Below are positions 58,516 through 64,000 of a stretch of 64,000 nt of DNA, one piece after another. The translations under genes and the position numbers were made by a program. How positions within the stretch are numbered: the stretch's first letter is position 1; each line of letters opens with the position of its first letter. The notes beneath the pieces are model-generated. The model ran no database searches. It was given only the letters and a program-made list of their open reading frames with translations, and had not been told where the DNA came from. Source of the DNA: Ancylobacter defluvii. GTDB lineage: Bacteria > Pseudomonadota > Alphaproteobacteria > Rhizobiales > Xanthobacteraceae. The stretch lies in assembly GCF_018390605.1 (NCBI RefSeq), contig NZ_JAHBGD010000005.1, forward strand, positions 124,001-188,000. The letters run 5' to 3'.

Positions 58516-58595
58516 AGCGCCGGTGCGGCTCGCTGCTATGGCGGGCCGCACTTGGTATCGGGCGCGAAGAACTGTGCGCAACCGATTGGATATAA

Positions 58596-58630
58596 AAGAA
58601 AAGGGCGCCGCAAGGCGCCCTTTGTCATTT
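58596..58630. terminator. Bidirectional Rho-independent terminator between the ATPase gene and rpmG
   Basis: AAAGGGCGCC (58600-58609) and GGCGCCCTTT (58614-58623) form a perfect 10-bp stem with the loop GCAA. On the minus strand it is followed by TCTTTTAT, fitting the end of the rpmG transcript. On the plus strand only the stem T-run and GTCATTT follow, so termination in that direction is probably weaker. Confidence 0.85.
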
Positions 58631-58647
58631 CCGCCGGAACGGCAAGA

Positions 58648-58815
58648 TCACTTGATCTTGCCTTCGCGGAACTCGACGTGCTTCTTCGCGACCGGGTCGT
58701 ACTTCTTCACGACCAGCTTGTCGGTCATCGTGCGGGAGTTCTTCTTCGTCACGTAGAAGAAGCCGGTGTCGGCGCTCGACACGAGCTTGATCTTGATGGT
58801 CGTCGCCTTGGCCAT
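58648..58815 (-). CDS. rpmG: 50S ribosomal protein L33
   Basis: This 55-residue ribosomal protein has the L33 sequence [20 protein letters not shown], the motif [11 protein letters not shown] and the C-terminus FREGKIK. It lacks the cysteine pairs of zinc-binding paralogues, so it is the zinc-independent form. ATG 58815 follows a short leader with AGGAGAC. A strong terminator follows the stop. Confidence 0.97.
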   Translation of the reverse strand: MAKATTIKIKLVSSADTGFFYVTKKNSRTMTDKLVVKKYDPVAKKHVEFREGKIK

Positions 58816-58953
58816 GACCGGTCTCCTGGAAAGTGGCTCGCGCCCCCGCTTGCAGGGATCGCGTCGAATTCATCGGGTTCGCGCGGCAGCGATGCCGCTC
58901 GTTGGGCGTCCGTATCCGTGATCGGCGCCCAATTGTCAAGGAAGGCGTGAGGT

Positions 58954-60120
58954 TCAACGGTCGCGGATCAGCTGAACCGCTACCACCAGCACATAGACCA
59001 GCAGGAATGCGGCCAGCATGACCGCGAATCCATGCGGTCCCATCAGCCCCATCCCCGTGCCGACGGAAATCGGGCCGACGATGAGGCCGATGGAGTAGAG
59101 CATGACGAAGGCGGCATTGGCGGTTGCCAGCGCCGCGCCGTCGAATCGCGCGCCCAGCAGCGTGAGGCCGACGGTGTAGAGGCCGGCGACGATGCCGGTC
59201 ATCACGAACACCGTCGCCATCATGGCGAGGCCGTCGATGGCGAGGAAGGGAATCAGCACCGCGCCGGCAAGGCCGACCAGGCCGCAGGCCAGCAGCAGCT
59301 TGCGCCGGTCCATGCGGTCGCTGATGAGGCCGAGCGGGATCTGCAGGCCGACATTGCCGAGTTCAGCGATGGTGAGCAGCAGCGCCGCCTCATTCTCTCC
59401 CAGCCCGCGCCGCAGCCCGTAGAGCGGCAGGAAGTTGACGAGGCCCGTCTCGACCGCGCCGAAGACGAAGGCCGCCAGCGTCGCGGCGGGCGCGATACGC
59501 AGCAGGCTCAGCACGCCGCGCGAGCTTTCCTTCTCGATCACCGGCGCCTGCGAGGCACCGATCATCACCGGGATCGAGGCAAGGAAGAAGAAGGCGGCGC
59601 CGATGACATAGGGCGCCCAGCCGCTGGTGCCGACCAGCGAGAGAATGGCCGGGCCACCGGCAAAGCCCAGCGACAGGGTCGTCGCATAGACGCCGATGAC
59701 GAGGCCGCGGCGGTTGGCGGGAGCGGCGGCGTTGATCCAGAACTCGCTGACCACGAACAAGACGCACAGCGAGGCGCCGAACAGGAAGCGCAGCGGGAAC
59801 CACAAGATAAAGGCGTCGGTGACCTTGAAGGCAAGCAGGCTGGCCGCCCCGAGCGCCACCGCGCCCATCATCATCGGCCCGGCACCGTGGCGGCGCACCA
59901 GATCGGGTAGGAACGGCGCGCACAGGATGGTGGCGATGCCGCCGACGGCGGTGTTCAGCCCGATCCAGGTGCTGGAGATGCCGCGTGCGTCGAGTTCGAA
60001 GGCGAGCAGCGGGATGGAGAGGGCAAGACCCAGGCCCACCACCGAAATGGCGGCGATCGCCGCCGCAAGGGAGGCGATGTTGAGGCGGGCAACGGGCAGG
60101 TGGGCATGCATGGGAGGCAA
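58954..60120 (-). CDS. Major facilitator superfamily transporter (YcaD-like)
   Basis: This 388-residue membrane protein has about twelve helices, a first-half signature LPDLVRRHGAGPMMMGAVAL and a cytoplasmic loop with FVVSEFWINAAAPANRRGLV, a pattern seen in the YcaD/YfkF group of drug or metabolite exporters. Substrate unknown. It lies between the NUDIX gene and rpmG on the same strand, 99 bases after the NUDIX stop. Confidence 0.9.
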   Translation of the reverse strand: MPPMHAHLPVARLNIASLAAAIAAISVVGLGLALSIPLLAFELDARGISSTWIGLNTAVGGIATILCAPFLPDLVRRHGAGPMMMGAVALGAASLLAFKVTDAFILWFPLRFLFGASLCVLFVVSEFWINAAAPANRRGLVIGVYATTLSLGFAGGPAILSLVGTSGWAPYVIGAAFFFLASIPVMIGASQAPVIEKESSRGVLSLLRIAPAATLAAFVFGAVETGLVNFLPLYGLRRGLGENEAALLLTIAELGNVGLQIPLGLISDRMDRRKLLLACGLVGLAGAVLIPFLAIDGLAMMATVFVMTGIVAGLYTVGLTLLGARFDGAALATANAAFVMLYSIGLIVGPISVGTGMGLMGPHGFAVMLAAFLLVYVLVVAVQLIRDR

Positions 60121-60219
60121 CGGCTCTGCGAAAAGGCGGGCCGTCGGCTTTAGAACATGTCCGGTGAAAACTGAATGACTTTTGTGATCACATTGCTGCC
60201 CTGCGCGACAACGGGCAGC

Positions 60220-60960
60220 TCACTCAAGCGTCTCGCGCATCATGCGGCCATGGCGGGTCGCATAGAACGGCACCGGCAGCCAGGGCTTGTTGCCGCCCGC
60301 CAGACGCGCCTCGATCTCTTCGAGGATGGCGTGGGTGATGGTCGGCACCTCTGCCTGCTTGGCGTCGGCGAAATTTAGCCAGGCGAGTTCCACCAGCTCC
60401 GAATCGGGTCCGGTCACATCGGGGATGCGGTGGGCGATATCGCTCGCATCGGCCATGAAGAAGCGGGTGTCGAAGCGGCGCGACAGCCGCGGCGGGGTGA
60501 TGGCGCGGGCGACGAAGGTGAGCGCTTCCAGATTGGGAAAGGCACCGGCCTGTGCGAAGGCCTCCCAACCGGCCGGCATCGTCTCCGGCGTCCCGGCCTC
60601 GTGCGAGCCGATGAGCAGGCCGGTCTCCTCGCAGGTCTCGCGGATGGCGGCCAGCGCGAGAGCCCGGGCCCGGCCGAGGCTCGGGCGCACCACGCGCGCC
60701 TGCAGCCGGCGCTCGGACAGGGCGTCGAGCATGCCGTAGACTGGCACGTTGCGGTCCTGTGGGTCGACGCGCCCGCCTGGAAACACCAGCTTGCCGGGCA
60801 TGAACTTCTGCGCCGGATTGCGGCGGCCGAGCAGCACGCGCGGCTTGCGGCCGGAGCGGTCGATCAGGATCAGCGTCGCGGCGTCAACCGGGCGGCGATA
60901 GGCATGGGCGGCGTCGGGCCGGTTGGCCGCGAAGCGATCGGAAACGTCGATGGCGGTCAT
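60220..60960 (-). CDS. NUDIX hydrolase
   Basis: This 246-residue NUDIX protein has GKLVFPGGRVDPQD and the Nudix-box core AAIRETCEETGLLIG, followed by the C-terminal FYATRHGRMMRETLE typical of RPP4A/YfcD-like relatives in the rnr neighbourhood of alphaproteobacteria. It may clean up nucleoside diphosphate derivatives. ATG 60960 overlaps the DUF983 stop as ATGA. Confidence 0.93.
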   Translation of the reverse strand: MTAIDVSDRFAANRPDAAHAYRRPVDAATLILIDRSGRKPRVLLGRRNPAQKFMPGKLVFPGGRVDPQDRNVPVYGMLDALSERRLQARVVRPSLGRARALALAAIRETCEETGLLIGSHEAGTPETMPAGWEAFAQAGAFPNLEALTFVARAITPPRLSRRFDTRFFMADASDIAHRIPDVTGPDSELVELAWLNFADAKQAEVPTITHAILEEIEARLAGGNKPWLPVPFYATRHGRMMRETLE

Positions 60961-61391
60961 GTGGAGCGAGCAAGTCCTTGGGGGCGGCGGCTGGGGGGCA
61001 CCGGGTCGTGCTCCTCGCTGGTGGGGTCGAAGCCGTGCATGCGCAGGGCCCATTGGTAGCCGACCAGCGCCCCCTTCACCGGCGGCAGCAGAAGCAGGCT
61101 GAGGATCAGGGTGAGCGGCAGCCATACCGCCATATGCACCCATTCCGCCGGGTGCCAGGCGATCTCCACCGCCAGCACCGCGGGCACGATGATGTGGCCG
61201 ACAATGGTGATGACCATGTAGGGAGGGGCGTCATCGGCACGGTGGTGCCATAGCTCCTCGCCGCAGGCGGCGCAGCGTTCGTTCACCTTCAGATAGGAGC
61301 TGAACAGCGGGCCTTCGCCGCATTTCGGGCAGCGCAGGCGGAAGCCGTTCTTCATCGCCGGGCCGACCGGCCGTGCGGGCTGAAAGCTCAT
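60957..61391 (-). CDS. DUF983 membrane protein
   Basis: This 144-residue protein has an N-terminal zinc ribbon (RCPKCGEGPLF and RCAACGEELWH) and two hydrophobic helices (VGHIIVPAVLAVEIA and VWLPLTLILSLLLLPPVKGALVGYQ). The family is widespread in alphaproteobacteria and of unknown function. It is encoded 47 bases after rnr and overlaps the NUDIX gene start. Confidence 0.94.
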   Translation of the reverse strand: MSFQPARPVGPAMKNGFRLRCPKCGEGPLFSSYLKVNERCAACGEELWHHRADDAPPYMVITIVGHIIVPAVLAVEIAWHPAEWVHMAVWLPLTLILSLLLLPPVKGALVGYQWALRMHGFDPTSEEHDPVPPSRRPQGLARST

Positions 61392-61438
61392 GCGATCCCT
61401 GCTCCTTGCCGCGATTTCCGGCTAACGGTGCTTCCCGG

Positions 61439-63775
61439 CTACCGGCGCTTGCCGACCTTTGGTGGCCCACGCCGCACGCTGCCTGTCTCGCGGCGTATGC
61501 CGCGCGGCCCCTTGCGAGACGGGCCGCCCCTGCCGGCCTTCACATAGTCGCCCTTGCTGAGAAGCTCAAATCGCAGCGCGCCCGCGACGGGAGCCGCCTC
61601 CACCAGCTTCACCTCCACCCGGTCGCCGAGCCGGTGCATCTCGCCGGTGCGCTCGCCGATCAGCGCGTGGCGGCTTTCGTCATACCAGTAGTAATCCTGC
61701 CCAAGCGTCGCCGCCGGGATGAAGCCGTCGGCGCCGGTGTCGTCGAGCGCGACGAACAGCCCCGATTTGGTGACGCCGGCGATCCGGCCCTTGAAGGTGG
61801 CACCGATCTGCTCGGCCATGTGGTGGGCGATCAGCCGGTCGATGGTCTCGCGCTCGGCGGTCATCGCGCGGCGCTCGCTGGCCGAGATGCGGGCGGCGAT
61901 CTCGGCCAGCTGCTCGGGCGTCGTGCTTTCCGGCAGGCCGTCCGACCCGAGGTCGAGCGCGCGGATCAGCGCGCGGTGAACGATCAGGTCGGCATAGCGG
62001 CGGATCGGCGAGGTGAAATGCGCGTAGCGGCGCAGATGCAGGCCGAAATGGCCATAATTCTCATTGGCATATTCCGCCTGCGCCTGGCTGCGAAGGATCA
62101 CCTGATTGACCAGTGGGGCCAATTCGGTGCCATCGACGCGGGCGAGGATGTCGTTGAAATGCGCCGGACGCACCGTTTCGGTCTTGGGCAGGGCGATGTC
62201 GAGCGTCTTCAGGAACTCGCGCAGCGCCGACACCTTCTCCAGCGAGGGCTGGTCATGCACCCGGTAGACGAGGGGGATGCGCTTGTCCTCCAGCGTCTCG
62301 GCGGCGGCGACATTGGCGAGGATCATGAATTCCTCGATCAGCCGATGTGCGTCGAGCCGTTCGGGCACCACCACCTTGTCGACCGTGCCGTCGGGCTTCA
62401 GCAGGATCTTGCGCTCCGGTAGGTCGAGCTCCAGCGGGCTGCGGGTGTCGCGTGCCTTCTTCACCAGCGCATAGGCGGCGTAGAGCGGCTTCAGGATCGG
62501 CTCGACGATCAGGTCGGTCACGTCGTCGGTCCGGCCTTCGATCGCCGCCTGCGCCTGCGCGTAGGCGAGCTTGGCGGCCGAGCGCATCATCACCCGATGG
62601 AAGCTGTGGGTCTTCTTGCGGCCATTGGCGCCGATGACCAGCCGCACCGCGATGGCGGGGCGGTCTTCCAGCGGGCGCAACGAACACAGGTCGTTGGAGA
62701 TGCGCTCCGGCAGCATCGGCACCACGCGGTCGGGGAAATACACCGAATTGCCGCGCGCCAGCGCTTCCTTGTCGAGCCCGCTGCCGGGATGGACGTAGTG
62801 GGCGACGTCGGCGATGGCGACGGTAACGATGTAGCCGCCGGTATTGGCCGGGTCCTCGTCCGGCGCGGCATGGACGGCGTCGTCATGGTCCTTGGCGTCG
62901 GGCGGGTCGATGGTGACCAGCGGCAACTCGCGCCAGTCCTCGCGTCCCCGCAGCGTCGCCGGCCGTGCCTTCTCCGCCTCGGCCAGCGCCTCGCGGCGGA
63001 AGACGTTGGGGATGCCGTGGGCGTGGATGGCGATGAGGCTGATCGCCTTCTCGGTGGCGAGCGAGCCGAGCCTGTCCTTCACCTTGGCCGTGGGTAGGCC
63101 ATAGGCATGGTGGCGGGTGATCTCCACCGCCACGAGATCGCCGTCCTCGGCTTCGCCCTCGGCGCCGGGCGGCACGGCCAGCTCGCGGCCCATGTTGCGC
63201 TTATCGACCGGAATGATGCGGCCCCCGGCATCCGGCCGGCTCTTGTCGGCGCGGTAGATGCCGAGCACTTGTGACCGCGCCTTCTCGATCAGCTTAAGCA
63301 CCCGGCCGGTGTGGCGGATGCGGCCGTCGGCCTCGGGAATCTCATCGGTCTTGAGCAGGACCCGATCGCCGATGGTGGGGGCCGGGCCGGCGAGGCGGCC
63401 GCGCCGTGCGAGCTTGACCAGAATGCGCGGGGCCTCGCCGTGCTCCTCGGTATCCCAGTCGATGGGTTCGGCGATGAGTTCGCCATCCTCGTCGCGCTCG
63501 ACCACCTCCGCCATCACCACCGCGGGGAGGGCGCCGGCCACATGCAGCTTGTTGCGCTTGCGGCCGACGAGCCCCTCGTCGGAAAGCTCGCGCAGCATGG
63601 CCTTCAGCGCGATGCGATCGCTGCCGTCCAGCCCGAAGGCGCGGGAAATCTCCCGCTTGCCGACCTCGCCGCCATGGGAGGCGATGAAGGCGGTGAGGTC
63701 TTCCTTGTTCGGCAGGCCCCGGGGCAGGCGGGGGGCGGCCGGCTTGCGGATCTTAGGCTTGATGGGCTTGCGCAC
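61439..63775 (-). CDS. rnr: Ribonuclease R
   Basis: This 778-residue exoribonuclease has an N-terminal helix-turn-helix (about 25-75), cold-shock-type domains, the catalytic RNB motif IDPPDAKDHDDAVHAAPD with the magnesium-binding aspartates, RVHDQPSLEKVSALREFL, and a C-terminal S1 domain followed by a basic tail. It degrades structured RNA 3' to 5'. It heads a minus-strand operon with DUF983 and NUDIX genes. The usual upstream partner topA is not adjacent here. Confidence 0.96.
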   Translation of the reverse strand: MRKPIKPKIRKPAAPRLPRGLPNKEDLTAFIASHGGEVGKREISRAFGLDGSDRIALKAMLRELSDEGLVGRKRNKLHVAGALPAVVMAEVVERDEDGELIAEPIDWDTEEHGEAPRILVKLARRGRLAGPAPTIGDRVLLKTDEIPEADGRIRHTGRVLKLIEKARSQVLGIYRADKSRPDAGGRIIPVDKRNMGRELAVPPGAEGEAEDGDLVAVEITRHHAYGLPTAKVKDRLGSLATEKAISLIAIHAHGIPNVFRREALAEAEKARPATLRGREDWRELPLVTIDPPDAKDHDDAVHAAPDEDPANTGGYIVTVAIADVAHYVHPGSGLDKEALARGNSVYFPDRVVPMLPERISNDLCSLRPLEDRPAIAVRLVIGANGRKKTHSFHRVMMRSAAKLAYAQAQAAIEGRTDDVTDLIVEPILKPLYAAYALVKKARDTRSPLELDLPERKILLKPDGTVDKVVVPERLDAHRLIEEFMILANVAAAETLEDKRIPLVYRVHDQPSLEKVSALREFLKTLDIALPKTETVRPAHFNDILARVDGTELAPLVNQVILRSQAQAEYANENYGHFGLHLRRYAHFTSPIRRYADLIVHRALIRALDLGSDGLPESTTPEQLAEIAARISASERRAMTAERETIDRLIAHHMAEQIGATFKGRIAGVTKSGLFVALDDTGADGFIPAATLGQDYYWYDESRHALIGERTGEMHRLGDRVEVKLVEAAPVAGALRFELLSKGDYVKAGRGGPSRKGPRGIRRETGSVRRGPPKVGKRR

Positions 63776-63977
63776 GATTCTCGCGTTCCTCGAACGGTCG
63801 TGCTGACGCTAAACGTTACGCCCGGCTACGTCGACCTTTCCGCGCGATGCCTAATTTATCACCCGACTACGTTTTTCGGTTCGTGATAGCGACGGGAGCA
63901 GGCGGACCCTTGCCAAGCGCTGGCGGCGGAGCCAATTTGCGCCGCCATCACCCGGGGGGCCGGGAAGGAAACAACCA

Positions 63978-64000
63978 ATGGATGCCCGCTCGACCGCTCC
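63978..64000 (+). CDS. Start of a plus-strand gene, truncated by the window edge
   Basis: ATG 63978 is preceded by GGGAAGGAAACAACCA, a good ribosome site. Only seven codons (MDARSTA) are visible, so no function can be assigned. It diverges from rnr across about 200 bases of non-coding sequence. Confidence 0.4.

Noticed and set aside
60183-60192. TGTGATCACA palindrome between the MFS and NUDIX genes
   Set aside because: It resembles half-sites of CRP/FNR-type regulators but lacks the normal six-base spacing; a 10-bp palindrome alone is weak evidence.
1-64000. Mobile elements, prophage, CRISPR arrays, tRNA and rRNA genes
   Set aside because: I looked for transposases, integrases, regularly spaced repeats and tRNA-like cloverleafs and found none I could support.

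Overview
The window is high-GC, gene-dense bacterial DNA. It best fits an alphaproteobacterium of the order Hyphomicrobiales (Rhizobiales). The reasons are perfect EcfG-type general-stress promoters (GGAAC-N16-CGTT), the rnr / DUF983 / NUDIX / rpmG neighbourhood, CHASE3 and HisKA_2-type sensor kinases, and long runs of ABC and tripartite tricarboxylate transport genes. The genus cannot be fixed from the sequence. I see no rRNA, tRNA, CRISPR array, transposase or prophage gene. Many long antisense frames exist only because of the high GC content and are left out.

Layout. 1-4.5 kb: an iron-uptake operon on the minus strand (FecI-type sigma factor, FecR anti-sigma, TonB receptor with an STN domain, start of a FhuF-like reductase). 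4.9-10.8 kb: a short-chain fatty acid transporter, a type II NADH dehydrogenase and a large autotransporter. 11-13.2 kb: a small stress island (KGG protein, MgtC-like protein, 17M-like glycine-zipper protein, small periplasmic protein), with two perfect EcfG promoters. 13.5-23.3 kb: a secreted hydrolase, a LysR regulator, a phosphoribosyltransferase, a three-gene phosphorelay operon, a pyruvate/indolepyruvate-type decarboxylase and a GAF histidine kinase. 24-26.5 kb: a YdeP/FdhF-type molybdopterin oxidoreductase coupled to a small winged-helix-like protein. 26.6-29.8 kb: an ABC importer behind a clear cobalamin riboswitch, hence most likely a corrinoid importer.

29.9-50.5 kb is the most interesting part: two opposed catabolic operons with two LysR genes between them. 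The minus-strand operon has ten tightly spaced genes: a LIV-type binding protein, an orphan TctC, GalD, GalB and GalC homologues (the 4-oxalomesaconate to pyruvate plus oxaloacetate route), LivHMGF, and a catechol-2,3-dioxygenase-type extradiol enzyme. The usual gallate or protocatechuate 4,5-dioxygenase (LigAB/GalA type) is absent, so a type I enzyme may do the ring cleavage. The plus-strand operon encodes a nitroreductase-family protein, a DUF1932 dehydrogenase, an aldehyde dehydrogenase, TctC-TctB-TctA, a ThDP enzyme and a 4,5-dihydroxyphthalate-decarboxylase-like protein; its substrate is unknown. Candidate LysR boxes lie in front of both operons and between the two regulators.

50.6-58.5 kb: a CUT1 sugar ABC system with a GntR repressor, an esterase, a sugar isomerase and a Gfo/Idh/MocA dehydrogenase. 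A divergent ATPase gene shares a 22-bp perfect palindrome with gntR. 58.6-63.8 kb: housekeeping genes rpmG and rnr with DUF983, NUDIX and MFS genes. A new plus-strand gene begins at the right edge.
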